The notes below the pieces were generated by a model. The model worked only from the letters and a program-made list of their open reading frames with translations, was not told the origin of the DNA and did no database searches. A stretch of DNA of 64,000 nt from Candidatus Methanomethylophilaceae archaeon (GTDB taxonomy: Archaea; Thermoplasmatota; Thermoplasmata; Methanomassiliicoccales; Methanomethylophilaceae): the NCBI GenBank assembly GCA_017519045.1, contig JAFWTC010000027.1, forward strand, positions 1-64,000, written 5' to 3'. Below, piece by piece: positions 9,663 through 17,602 of the stretch. Made by a program: the position numbers and the translations under genes. Positions within the stretch are counted from its first letter, which is position 1, and every line of letters starts with the position of its first letter.

Positions 9663-10044
9663 TTACTCGAGCTGGAAAAGCAGTCTGTAATCGCCTTCGG
9701 AGGAAGCCGGAATGTCGTCGTCTCTTCTCTCGATGGCCTTCCTCGATGACCACGGTCCATAGGACGAGCTCGTCATCGCCGGTGTTGACTATCGAATGTC
9801 TGCTCCCCTTGGGGCAGATGTGGCACGTCCCCGGACGGAGCGGCTCCTCCTTTCCGTCGCAAACGGCGGTCCCCGCTCCAGAGACCACGAAGTTGGCATC
9901 GTCGCCGGTGGTCTGCAGATGCTCGTCTATCGATGATCCGGGCGGCATGCGCGTCTGTATGATCCTGCGGCGTCTGTCGTAGGACATCCTGACAAGCACA
10001 TGACCGACGCCTCCGTTCATGTTGGAAATCCTGACCTCGTCCAC
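9663..10044 (-). pseudogene. Small cupin-domain protein with probable frameshift near its 3' end
   Basis: A single cupin_2 barrel: MPPGSSIDEHLQTTGDDANF supplies the first metal-binding motif region, FVVSGAGTAVCDGKEE the centre, and CHICPKGSRHSIVNTGDDE the second motif. After LWTVVIEE the frame runs on as an arginine-rich tail into the CPBP gene. Shifting one frame at about 9735-9745 gives AIERRDDDIPASSEGDYRLL and then FQLE and a TAA at 9663-9665, immediately beside the CPBP stop. That ending looks native, so I infer a one-base indel (mutation or sequencing error). Upstream, MDEVRISNMNGG begins at the ATG at 10044. Confidence 0.7.
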
Positions 10045-10059
10045 GAATTGAAGTCCACC

Positions 10060-10480
10060 TTCACCGTTACACCGGGAGCTCGGATGCGTTCCACGACTAT
10101 TTGCCGTTTGTCAGAAATGTCACCTGGCCCGTCGTCCCTCCGGTCATTGATACGTCAGAATCTTTGGAACGGCGGTTGCAGAAAGCGACGGACGGCCTCT
10201 CCGCATCGCGGATGGACGGGAAGGCCGCCGTCGCAGGTCAAATCGTTTCACGTTCGGTCAGCTGTTCCAATCGATTCTCTTGTACTTCTCGTCATACGGG
10301 CCTAGGTTGCCGCTCAGGTCGACGTTGGTTTCGCCGATGACCGTGGCTAAGATCGTCTGGCAGGAATCCGGCGGCAATGCCCTTATGGACTTCTTCACGG
10401 GGCCCTACGGCATCGCCGTCATCCTCATCGCCCTGCTGGCGATCCCGGTCTGCTGGTATATCACGAAGAGGAGGCGCTGA
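10060..10480 (+). pseudogene. Decayed remnant of a membrane-anchored (surface) protein
   Basis: There is no complete gene. An open stretch at about 10062-10265 encodes plausible protein (SSDAFHDYLPFVRNVTWPVV, then SESLERRLQKATDGLS) without a start. A second open stretch at 10334-10480 ends in a hydrophobic helix with a basic tail (FFTGPYGIAVILIALLAIP then YITKRRR), the usual form of an archaeal C-terminal membrane anchor. The two are in different frames. I infer leftovers of a surface protein broken by indels. No homologue is claimed. Confidence 0.4.
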
Positions 10481-10834
10481 GCAGGTCTGGACGAGATAAA
10501 CAGGCGATTCCTTTAGGGAACACGGCCAGGGGTGCCGGAACGAGACGGAGCCGGCCCCCTCCGTGCACATTTTTACTCCGTGTGTGCACGCATCCGGGGA
10601 CGACGATGCACGCGTGAGGCCTTTTCGGCAGAAGGGACGAAAAGATATCAGAATTGGATAAGATTCTGGGGCTCTTAGGGAATCAGGGACTCTATCCAGG
10701 TATGATGGTTCGTTGTTTCTACAATTTGTTCAAACCCATCATATACGATGTAGACTAATTGAACGGACATGACAAGACGGTCGTGTCTTTCGATCGGTCG
10801 ACGGACACGCCGCGATAGGAAGGAGTCTCCATAA
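10481..10834. other. Non-coding stretch between two surface-protein remnants
   Basis: About 350 bp without a convincing gene. The start is G+C-rich (ggccaggggtgccgg, ggagccggccccctcc) and the middle is A+T-rich. I see no tRNA, repeat or intact frame. It probably holds further decayed sequence. Confidence 0.4.
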
Positions 10835-11308
10835 TCGACCTGCACGGCTACCACTTGAACCGCGGCCTGGATCGGAACGCCTACGAGCCCTACGGATCGG
10901 TGCTCACGTGTACAACGCCCATCTGATCCTGGGGACTACGGAACCGGTCCAAGCTACATCTATGGGGGCAGCAGCGATTACGGCGGGGGCATCGGAGAAG
11001 CTGGATTCGATCCCTTCCTGATCAGCCTCTCGGTGGACGTTCCCGGCGAATTGCGCAAGGAAGGCCGCACGTACTATCTGCTCCAGAGCCATGATGGCAA
11101 GGCTGTCCAGATGGCGAGGGGAAAGGATCCCGCCCTGACTTGGGAGGGAGACAGGTTCTCCGGATGCCTTCTCGCCTATGCCGAGGCCGGAGGCTCATCC
11201 GGGCCGATCTCCGAAATGCAGGACGGAAGCGGAACCCTTCTCCTGTTGGCGGCGCTCACGGTCCTTGTCGCCGTCGGAGTGGTCTCGGTCGTCATGAGGA
11301 AGAGGTGA
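10835..11308 (+). pseudogene. Second surface-protein remnant with C-terminal membrane anchor
   Basis: From about 10934 to the TGA at 11308 one frame stays open: a Gly/Tyr/Ser-rich start (SYIYGGSSDYGGGIGEAGF), then FLISLSVDVPGELRKEGRTY, a Gly/Ser linker, and a final helix LLLLAALTVLVAVGVVSVVM with RKR. Sequence before 10934 (LNRGLDRNAYEPYG in another frame) also looks coding but is shifted. The first ATG in frame is at 11033, too late for the visible fold. It is probably the 3' part of a broken gene; the 91-residue product from 11033 could still be made. Confidence 0.4.
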
Positions 11309-11418
11309 GCCGTCCAGGGCGCGACGATGAGAATGACGGCCTGATTCAAACCTGGGGGGGGGGCTACGGCCCTCCATTCTTTCCTTGTTAACTAACAAGC
11401 ATTCTGAGCGTGAGACAT

Positions 11419-11514
11419 ACTATAGTTCTATGTCTGGGGCAGAGAATTCACTCGTTACAGCTTATCAGTTGACTTGCTGTCATATCTGCAGAAAATCTGT
11501 AGTAGAACTATAGT
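11419..11514. repeat. 96-bp element bounded by a perfect 12-bp inverted repeat
   Basis: actatagttcta at 11419-11430 is the exact reverse complement of tagaactatagt at 11503-11514, with 72 bp between. The interior includes ctgcagaaaatctgtag, a smaller near-palindrome. It lies just downstream of the thiI pair and may be a transcript-end structure, a small RNA, or a remnant of a miniature inverted-repeat element. No flanking target duplication was recognised. Confidence 0.5.
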
Positions 11515-11573
11515 TATAGATCCCGGAGGGAGCGCACGGATCCTCCGGGAATGATACAAAAGGCTCTGGCCCG

Positions 11574-12200
11574 TCAATAGACCCTTCTTATGCTCCTGAC
11601 GCACTCGTCGACCACAGAATCGATGTCGATGGCGTCCTGCATCTCCGCAACCTTCTCCACCTTGGCCTCGGTCACGGGTCCTTTGGGCACCGCCGCGCAT
11701 CCGGAGGTCCTTATGGTGGAGATGTCGAACGTCCCTATGCGCTTCGCGATGCTGATGACCTCGGTCTTGTCTAGGCCTATGAGCGGTCTGAGGACCGGGA
11801 AGTCCAATCCGTTCTGCTCCGCTCTGATGTTGGTCAGCGTCTGGGAGGCCACCTGGCCGAGGGAGTCTCCCATGACTATGCCGGAAGCCCCTTCGGATAT
11901 GGCGAACTTCTTGCAGACCCTTTGCATTATGCGCTTGCACATGACGCACTGGTAATGCGGGTCGCAGTTGTCCTTGATTATCCTCTGGTTCCTTCCGTGA
12001 TCGGCGACGTACACGGGGAACTCCTTCTTCGTATAGATCTCGAGCTGCTTGGCTATGCTGATGACCTTTTCGAGGTCCTTCGGGTCGCCGAAATCGCCGT
12101 TGCTCATGTGGAGCAAAACCACGTCGGCTCCCGTTTCCGACACGAGATAGGATGCCACCGGGGAATCTATCCCGCCTGAGACAAGAGAAACAAACTTCAC
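11574..12200 (-). CDS. thiI: ThiI-type PP-loop sulfurtransferase domain, stand-alone
   Basis: 208 residues corresponding to only the adenylating PP-loop part of ThiI, which makes 4-thiouridine at tRNA position 8. SGGIDSPVASY at 8-18 is the PP-loop. C85/C88 in YQCVMCKRIMQRV match the ThiI CxxC region. GDSLGQVASQTLTNI and PVLRPLIGLDKTEVI followed by IAKRIGTF are diagnostic ThiI blocks. There is no THUMP domain; that lies in the gene just upstream, 4 nt away. The two proteins probably form one enzyme. The start is the ATG at 12200, spaced normally from the PP-loop. Confidence 0.88.
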   Translation of the reverse strand: MKFVSLVSGGIDSPVASYLVSETGADVVLLHMSNGDFGDPKDLEKVISIAKQLEIYTKKEFPVYVADHGRNQRIIKDNCDPHYQCVMCKRIMQRVCKKFAISEGASGIVMGDSLGQVASQTLTNIRAEQNGLDFPVLRPLIGLDKTEVISIAKRIGTFDISTIRTSGCAAVPKGPVTEAKVEKVAEMQDAIDIDSVVDECVRSIRRVY

Positions 12201-12204
12201 GCAA

Positions 12205-13080
12205 TCACGTCCTTTGATGACAGACGATGTCTATCGCCCGGGCTTCGCCCGATTCAATCTGATTCAGCAGCGCGGCTATCGTTCCGTCGCTCATGCCGAT
12301 CGTGGGCATGAACACCGGAAGCCTGGACTCTCCTATTCCTAGCAGCTGATCAATCTTGCATCCTCTTACGAATCCCAGAATGTTCCCAGGGACCTCCTCG
12401 TCCTTGCCCAGGGTTCTCAGATGAGGATCGTACCTGTTGAGGAGCCGGAGCCCGAAGTCCCCGCACACGGTCACCCTGCACCCTCTTTTCATCATCAGCC
12501 AAGCGGACACCAGCCCGCGGTCGTCGTCGACGTATGCAAGGACGTGGCCCTGGCTGCCTAGGGGGAGGCCGGCATGGCATTCAATGTACGAGGTGAAGAC
12601 GTATGCCTTGTTGGACCTGACCTCTATGAAGACGGTCTTGTCCGGATTTGTGAGGTCCACCCTGACCCCTTTGGCGGAGTTGGCCTCCAGAATGGCTGCT
12701 CCTGCCTCTCTTTTCAGGTCCATGCTGGTGAATCCGTACGTGTCCCCGTCCCTTCTGGCCTCGACCGCGAACGTGTCGCCGGGGGACAGCAGGCCCTCGG
12801 ATATCCTTGAGGCTGTCCGCTTTATGCTGTCCATCGTCGCGTCGCATATCGTCGCGACCGATAAGGATGATATCCCGAAGACTCTCCGCAATGACTCCAC
12901 GGCCGCTGGGATGTCCCTGGTTTCGACATATAGCCGGGAGTTTGCTATCGATACGACGGCTTCCACTGAGTCTCTAGCGAGCATGTCTATTATGTTGCGC
13001 TTGAGTATGCCCTCGAACCTGCGCCTTACAGGGTCGCTCTTGAGGCCGATCTCGCTGTATCTTATCAATATGGTCTCCAC
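12205..13080 (-). CDS. ThiI N-terminal/THUMP protein with a degenerate PP-loop domain
   Basis: 291 residues. Residues 1-60 match the ThiI N-terminal ferredoxin-like domain (LIRYSEIGLKSDPVRRRFEG), and about 60-165 a THUMP RNA-binding domain. From 174 there is a recognisable but dead PP-loop domain: LGSQGHVLAYVDDDRGLVSA replaces the normal SGGIDS-type loop, while AWLMMKRGC is kept as in full ThiI. The domain continues for about 100 residues and ends. The active PP-loop is supplied by the next gene. This looks like gene duplication followed by splitting of labour, not a simple break. It shares the A+T-rich promoter region with divergent mmp8. Confidence 0.82.
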   Translation of the reverse strand: METILIRYSEIGLKSDPVRRRFEGILKRNIIDMLARDSVEAVVSIANSRLYVETRDIPAAVESLRRVFGISSLSVATICDATMDSIKRTASRISEGLLSPGDTFAVEARRDGDTYGFTSMDLKREAGAAILEANSAKGVRVDLTNPDKTVFIEVRSNKAYVFTSYIECHAGLPLGSQGHVLAYVDDDRGLVSAWLMMKRGCRVTVCGDFGLRLLNRYDPHLRTLGKDEEVPGNILGFVRGCKIDQLLGIGESRLPVFMPTIGMSDGTIAALLNQIESGEARAIDIVCHQRT

Positions 13081-13128
13081 TTGATCACCAGGGGTGTTGC
13101 GGAGTCATCGGAATTAATTATATATTTA

Positions 13129-13142
13129 TTTCCTATATGAAA
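13129..13142. promoter_or_regulatory. Candidate operator TTTCCTATATGAAA at the mmp8 start
   Basis: One mismatch from the perfect palindrome TTTCATATATGAAA found at 16696 and 21270, and identical (on the other strand) to the site at 21014. It overlaps the proposed mmp8 ATG at 13137 and lies beside the A+T-rich block 13111-13131 that must carry both divergent promoters. Binding here would block both mmp8 and the thiI pair. Confidence 0.5.
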
Positions 13143-14018
13143 ATAGGATATTGTGGTACGATGACAGCAAGCCATGGAACGCATGTTTTCGACGCCATCG
13201 GCATGACCAGGGTCGTCATCAAGGACGGCAAGGTCGTATCGGTAGGCGAACCGGAGCTGAAATACTGCCCTCTGTTCAAAAAATTCAGGGGGATGGATAG
13301 GATAACGCCTGAAATGGTGAAGGAGAACATCGAATTCCGCATCAAGGATTTCGGATTCTGTACCGAGAACAGGGTGGTCCGCGCAGACGACTACATAACG
13401 TTCGGCGTCTCCGAGATCCTCAGCACCTCTTTGGAGAAGGGGAAGATCGACGCGGCCGTGATAGCGGCGGACGGATGCGGGACGGCGGTGATAACGGACC
13501 CTCACATCCTCCAAGGGCTGTGCGGGAGGATATCCGGGCTGGTGGAGACGTCTCCCTTGAAGGTCGTCCTCGACGCCGTCGGCAGGGACAACGTGGTCGA
13601 TCCGGACACGGTTCCGGTCAACATGGTCGAGGGGGCCCTCCTCGCTGACAGAAAGGGATACGAAAAGTTCTCGGTGACCGTCTGCAAGCCGGAGGACGCC
13701 AGCAGGATAAGGGAGATGTTCGGCGACAGGGCGATCATCGTCGGCGTCCACACCAGCTACATAACCCGTTGCGGCGTTGAGACGATGTTCGACAACTGCG
13801 ATTTCCTGACCGCATGCGGATCCAGATGGACCAGGGAGGTCGCCAAGGAGAGAGGGGTCCTGGTCGCAGGGAACAAGGTCGAGATATTCGGGATCACGGA
13901 TATCGGGAAGAAGCTCGTCCTGGACAAGCTGGAATCCATAGGGAAGAAACCGTATTCCGGCGAGCCGCTTGACGAGCCCTCGCCTCTTCTGGAGTGGAAC
14001 GGGCAGTCTTCCTCATGA
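13137..14018 (+). CDS. Methanogenesis marker protein 8 (DUF2099)
   Basis: 293 residues. Recognised as the DUF2099/methanogenesis marker 8 family from MKIGYCGTMTASHGTHVFDA, the RITPEMVKENIEFRIKDFG block, AVIAADGCGTAVITDPHILQ, and TACGSRWTREVAKERG. Members occur almost only in methanogens and relatives; the molecular role was not known to me. Several cysteines are present (C6, the GCGT cysteine, C in TACGS). The gene is divergent from thiI, and its start overlaps a palindrome shared with the por/paaK/ABC cluster, so it may be co-regulated with them. It ends 6 bp inside the convergent aminotransferase frame. Confidence 0.85.
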   Translation: MKIGYCGTMTASHGTHVFDAIGMTRVVIKDGKVVSVGEPELKYCPLFKKFRGMDRITPEMVKENIEFRIKDFGFCTENRVVRADDYITFGVSEILSTSLEKGKIDAAVIAADGCGTAVITDPHILQGLCGRISGLVETSPLKVVLDAVGRDNVVDPDTVPVNMVEGALLADRKGYEKFSVTVCKPEDASRIREMFGDRAIIVGVHTSYITRCGVETMFDNCDFLTACGSRWTREVAKERGVLVAGNKVEIFGITDIGKKLVLDKLESIGKKPYSGEPLDEPSPLLEWNGQSSS

Positions 14019-15278
14019 GAGGCGCCGGTCGGGGTCCGTCCGCCAAACGATTTCGCTCCGCTCCACCGCCGATGTTTTTCCGGTCGGCGGGGAGCAGGAG
14101 CGGCCTCGGCGGTGCAATCGGCGTTTGAGCCTGCCGATGCCTTCCAGGTTCTTCAGCGCCTTCTCGAGGGTGTCCTCGTTCTTCGCGAAGTGGAGGCGGG
14201 CGAGGTTGTTCACCGGCTTCTTGAAGAAGCTCGATCCGGGGACGGCCCCGACGCCTACATAATGGGCGAGGTCCTCGCAGAACCTCTCGTCGTCGTCATA
14301 ACCGTATTCCGATATGTCGATCAGGACGTAGTACGCCCCTTGTGGAACGTTATGGGCTATCCCCGCCGCGTCCAGGCCTTCCATGAAGAGGTCCCTCTTC
14401 GCGGTGTACCTCTTCTGGAGGTTCTTGTAATAGTCGTCGCCGAAGAGCAGCCCGGGCACCAGCGCCTCCTGCAGAGGGGCCGGGGCCCCCACCGTGAGGA
14501 AATCATGCACCTTCCGGACCGTGTCGATGATCTTCGCGGGACCGATCACGTATCCGAGCCTCCATCCCGTGATGGAATAGGTCTTCGACAGCGAGGATGT
14601 CGAGATGGTGCGTTCCCACATGCCAGGCAATGTGGCGAAATACGTGTGCTCGTTGGGCTTGTAGAGGATGTGCTCGTACACCTCGTCGGTGACCACATAG
14701 GCGTCGTACTCCTCCGCGAGCCTCGCGATCTGCAAAAGCTCCTGCCGAGTGAACACCTTGCCGCAGGGATTCGACGGGTTGCACAGGATCAGGGCCTTGG
14801 GATGCTGCGCGAAGGCGGCCTCCAGCTCCTCCAGGTCGAAATGGAAATCCGGCTGGCGGAGCTCCACGTAAATCGGGACGGCTCCGGACAGTATGGTGTC
14901 TGCGCCGTAGTTCTCGTAGAACGGGGAGAAGATGATCACCTTGTCTCCGGGATCCACTATCGAGAGCATGACGGAGATCATGGCCTCCGTGCCCCCGCAC
15001 GTGACCACGACCTCGGCGTCGGAATCTATCCTGCGACCCATGAAGCGGGTCTGCTTGGCAGCAAGGGCCTCCCTGAAGTTCTGCGCCCCCCAGGTGACCG
15101 AGTATTGATGCGGCCCCTCCCTGGAGACCTCTGCGAGGCGGTCGAGGATCTCCTTGGGCGGATCGAAGTCCGGGAACCCTTGGGAGAGGTTCACGGCCCC
15201 GTATCTGTTGGATATCCTGGTCATCCTGCGGATGACGGAATCGGTGAACGACTGGGTCCTTGCTGCCAATTCGCGCAT
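14013..15278 (-). CDS. PLP-dependent class I/II aminotransferase
   Basis: 421 residues, fold type I. NLSQGFPDFDPP is the N-terminal signature. NPSNPCGKVF binds the cofactor, VVTDEVYEHILY contains the pyridine-binding Asp, and SSLSKTYSITGWRLGY carries the Schiff-base lysine. It is in an operon-like run with the upstream phenylacetate-CoA ligase gene (8-nt gap), suggesting transamination of a 2-oxo acid in the same pathway, such as an arylpyruvate. After GIGRL the C-terminus turns into a basic tail of about 37 residues, which may be an extension caused by stop loss. Aspartate, alanine or aromatic specificity cannot be told from sequence alone. Confidence 0.88.
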   Translation of the reverse strand: MRELAARTQSFTDSVIRRMTRISNRYGAVNLSQGFPDFDPPKEILDRLAEVSREGPHQYSVTWGAQNFREALAAKQTRFMGRRIDSDAEVVVTCGGTEAMISVMLSIVDPGDKVIIFSPFYENYGADTILSGAVPIYVELRQPDFHFDLEELEAAFAQHPKALILCNPSNPCGKVFTRQELLQIARLAEEYDAYVVTDEVYEHILYKPNEHTYFATLPGMWERTISTSSLSKTYSITGWRLGYVIGPAKIIDTVRKVHDFLTVGAPAPLQEALVPGLLFGDDYYKNLQKRYTAKRDLFMEGLDAAGIAHNVPQGAYYVLIDISEYGYDDDERFCEDLAHYVGVGAVPGSSFFKKPVNNLARLHFAKNEDTLEKALKNLEGIGRLKRRLHRRGRSCSPPTGKTSAVERSEIVWRTDPDRRLS

Positions 15279-15286
15279 GACATCAC

Positions 15287-16669
15287 TCAGATGACGTAGT
15301 TGAGCGTCCTCTCGTCGATCACGCGGTGGGCCTTGTGGGTCGCCCTCTCAATGGTGCCGTCCTTGACGACGTTCACCACGGTGGGCTTCACGCCTACGCG
15401 GGCTTTTATCGCGCCCTGCACGCGTGCCGCGATCTCCTCGTCCGTCTCGACCGTGTTTCCTTCCTCCCTCTCCACAGTCACATCGAAATGGGACGTGTGC
15501 TTCAGGTCGTAGATCCTTATCGTGTATTCCCCGGTTATCCCTTTGAGCCCGCGGACGACGGCCTCTATGTCGGACGGGAACACGTTGACTGCGGAGACGA
15601 TGAACATGTCGTCCTTCCTTCCGGTGATGTGGATGCGCCCATGGGTCCTTCCGCAGGGGCAGGGCGTCTTGTCGAACCATCCTATGTCTCCGGTCCTGAA
15701 CCTGATCATCGGCCTGGCCTGCTTCCTCAGGGTGGTGTAGACGAGCTCTCCGGTCTGTCCAGGCTCCAGTATGGCGCCGGTCTTCGGGTCCACGGTCTCC
15801 ACGTAGATGTGGTCCTCCGCGATGTGCAATCCGTTCTTCTCCTCGCACATGGCGGCGCATGCGCCGAAGATGTCCGATAATCCGAAAAAGTCGTAGACGT
15901 CCGCGTCCCACAGGCTCTCTATGGCTTCGCGGGTGGCCTCGATAGAGCCTCCCGGCTCTCCGGCGACGTAGATCTTCTTTATCGCGAGGTCCTTCGCAGG
16001 GTCCACGCCCTGCTTCTTGCAGGTCTCGCCCAAGTACCATGCGTAGGAGGGAGATGTCCACATGACGGTCGGCTGGTACGTCTTGAGGACGAATATCAGC
16101 CTCTCGCTGGGCAGCGTGCCTCCCCAGATGGCCAGAGCCCCGAGGTTCTGCGCGCCGATGGCGTCGGGCCCTCCCACGTACAGGGAGAAGTTTAAGGCAT
16201 GCAGGTAGCGGTCGTTCTTCCTCATCCCGGTCTGGTAGAACCACCTGCTCTCCACATCCTGCCACTCGTCGAAGTCCTTCTTCGTGAAAGGGGACATCGT
16301 CGGAACCCCAGTGGATCCCGACGAGGTCGCCATGAAGATTACGTCCTCCTCGGGGACGGCGCAGAGAAGCCCGAAGAACGAGCCCTTGCCCTGGGTGTCC
16401 CTCTCGGTCAACTTGTTGATGAACGGGAATTTCACCAGGTCGGCGAGCGTCTTGAGGTCTGACGGCTTCACCCCCGCCTTGTCGAACGATTCCTTGTAGT
16501 AAGGCGCGTTCTCGTAGGCGAACTCCAGCTCCCTCTTGAGCTCGGCCAGCTGGAACTCCTCGAACTGGGGGCGGGGCATGGTCTCGATCTCCGGCCTCCA
16601 GTATTTCCCGTCGTCGGTATGCACCGGAACGTTGTAGTTCCGTTCTTCAATTTTTTCCAAATCTATCAT
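15287..16669 (-). CDS. Phenylacetate-CoA ligase family adenylate-forming enzyme
   Basis: 460 residues. The ANL-superfamily PaaK branch is shown by ATSSGSTGVPTMSPFTKKDF (P-loop), FGLSDIFGACAAMCEE, ETGELVYTTLRK-like GQTGELVYTTLRKQARPMIR, RTGDIGWFDKTPCPCGRTHG with its PaaK-type Cys pair, and GRKDDMFIVSAVNVFPSDIE. It activates arylacetates such as phenylacetate or indoleacetate to CoA thioesters. The ATG at 16669 is preferred over the GTG at 16678. A perfect palindrome lies 27-40 bp upstream. Placed between porB and an aminotransferase, it fits a route from arylacetates to aromatic amino acids by reductive carboxylation; that pathway is inferred from context. Confidence 0.9.
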   Translation of the reverse strand: MIDLEKIEERNYNVPVHTDDGKYWRPEIETMPRPQFEEFQLAELKRELEFAYENAPYYKESFDKAGVKPSDLKTLADLVKFPFINKLTERDTQGKGSFFGLLCAVPEEDVIFMATSSGSTGVPTMSPFTKKDFDEWQDVESRWFYQTGMRKNDRYLHALNFSLYVGGPDAIGAQNLGALAIWGGTLPSERLIFVLKTYQPTVMWTSPSYAWYLGETCKKQGVDPAKDLAIKKIYVAGEPGGSIEATREAIESLWDADVYDFFGLSDIFGACAAMCEEKNGLHIAEDHIYVETVDPKTGAILEPGQTGELVYTTLRKQARPMIRFRTGDIGWFDKTPCPCGRTHGRIHITGRKDDMFIVSAVNVFPSDIEAVVRGLKGITGEYTIRIYDLKHTSHFDVTVEREEGNTVETDEEIAARVQGAIKARVGVKPTVVNVVKDGTIERATHKAHRVIDERTLNYVI

Positions 16670-16695
16670 GTTGGTCACTTTTACTAAATTACTAT

Positions 16696-16709
16696 TTTCA
16701 TATATGAAA
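16696..16709. promoter_or_regulatory. Perfect 14-bp palindrome TTTCATATATGAAA upstream of the PaaK-like gene
   Basis: Lies in the 51-bp gap between porB and the ligase gene, 27 bp upstream of the ATG. The same 14-mer occurs at 21270-21283, with variants at 13129 and 21014. The position suggests that the ligase and aminotransferase have their own regulated promoter even though the run is co-oriented with the por operon. Confidence 0.6.
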
Positions 16710-16720
16710 TATACGTAATA

Positions 16721-17602
16721 TCACGGCAGGGATCTTCCCCATCTCGCGTCGCGTGATTCCACGATGTGGGAGATGTCCTCATCCGTGAGGTGGGCGAAGC
16801 GCTTCTGAGACCTGAGATACCCGCGGATCCCGTCCGGGTCCGTGATGTCCCTATTCAGCCTGAACTCGCCGTTCTCGTACTCCGCCAAGCGCCACAGTCC
16901 CGTGTCGACGGCCTTCTTGGCCAGCTCCACCGTCATATCGGTCTGGGCTCCCCATCCCGTCGGGCAGGGGGCGAGGACATGGATGAACTTGGTCCCTTTG
17001 ATGAGGGAGGCCTTCTTGACCTTCATCATGTAATCGTCCAGGTATCCGATGCTGGCGGTGGCCGCATAGGGGATGCCGTGCGCCGCGACGATCTCCAGGA
17101 GGTTCTTCTTCTCCCGGATGTTTCCGCGCACGACGGAACCGGCTGGGGTGGTGGTTGTGGATGCCCCGAACGGGGTGAGAGAGCTCTTCTGGGTCCCCGT
17201 GTTCATGTAGGCCTCGTTGTCGTAGCAGATGTAGATGACGTCGTCGTTCCGGTCTATGCACCCCGAAAGAGCCTGTAACCCTATGTCTGCCGTTCCTCCG
17301 TCGCCAGCGAAACCGACGACCGTATAATCGCTCAGCCCGCGCGCCTTCAACCCCGCTTCGATACCTGTCATCATCGACGCGGTTCCTGCGAACGTGGAGA
17401 TTATGGCGTTGTTGGCGAAGCATAGGTTGGGGAAGTTGAACCCCACGGCAGACATGCAGCCGGCAGGAAGCACGGCCACAGCGTTCTTGCCGAGCACCTT
17501 GAGCGCTATCCTCACCGCCAGCGCGCCTCCGCACCCCGCGCAGGCCTTGTGGCCGTAGAAGTACTCGTCACCGGTTATCGTCCTAGCGTTAGGTCCGCTC
17601 AT
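16721..17602 (-). CDS. porB: Pyruvate:ferredoxin oxidoreductase (2-oxoacid) beta subunit
   Basis: 293 residues. The TPP-binding subunit: HKACAGCGGALAVR with its CxxC for an iron-sulfur cluster, VVGFAGDGGTADIGLQALSG as the TPP/Mg motif, and YDNEAYMNTGTQKSSLTPFG. It acts with PorA, PorG and PorD to interconvert a 2-oxoacid with acyl-CoA, CO2 and reduced ferredoxin. The ATG at 17602 overlaps the porA stop by 4 nt, which sets the start. Substrate could be pyruvate or an aryl 2-oxoacid; the downstream PaaK-like ligase leaves both open. Confidence 0.93.
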   Translation of the reverse strand: MSGPNARTITGDEYFYGHKACAGCGGALAVRIALKVLGKNAVAVLPAGCMSAVGFNFPNLCFANNAIISTFAGTASMMTGIEAGLKARGLSDYTVVGFAGDGGTADIGLQALSGCIDRNDDVIYICYDNEAYMNTGTQKSSLTPFGASTTTTPAGSVVRGNIREKKNLLEIVAAHGIPYAATASIGYLDDYMMKVKKASLIKGTKFIHVLAPCPTGWGAQTDMTVELAKKAVDTGLWRLAEYENGEFRLNRDITDPDGIRGYLRSQKRFAHLTDEDISHIVESRDARWGRSLP

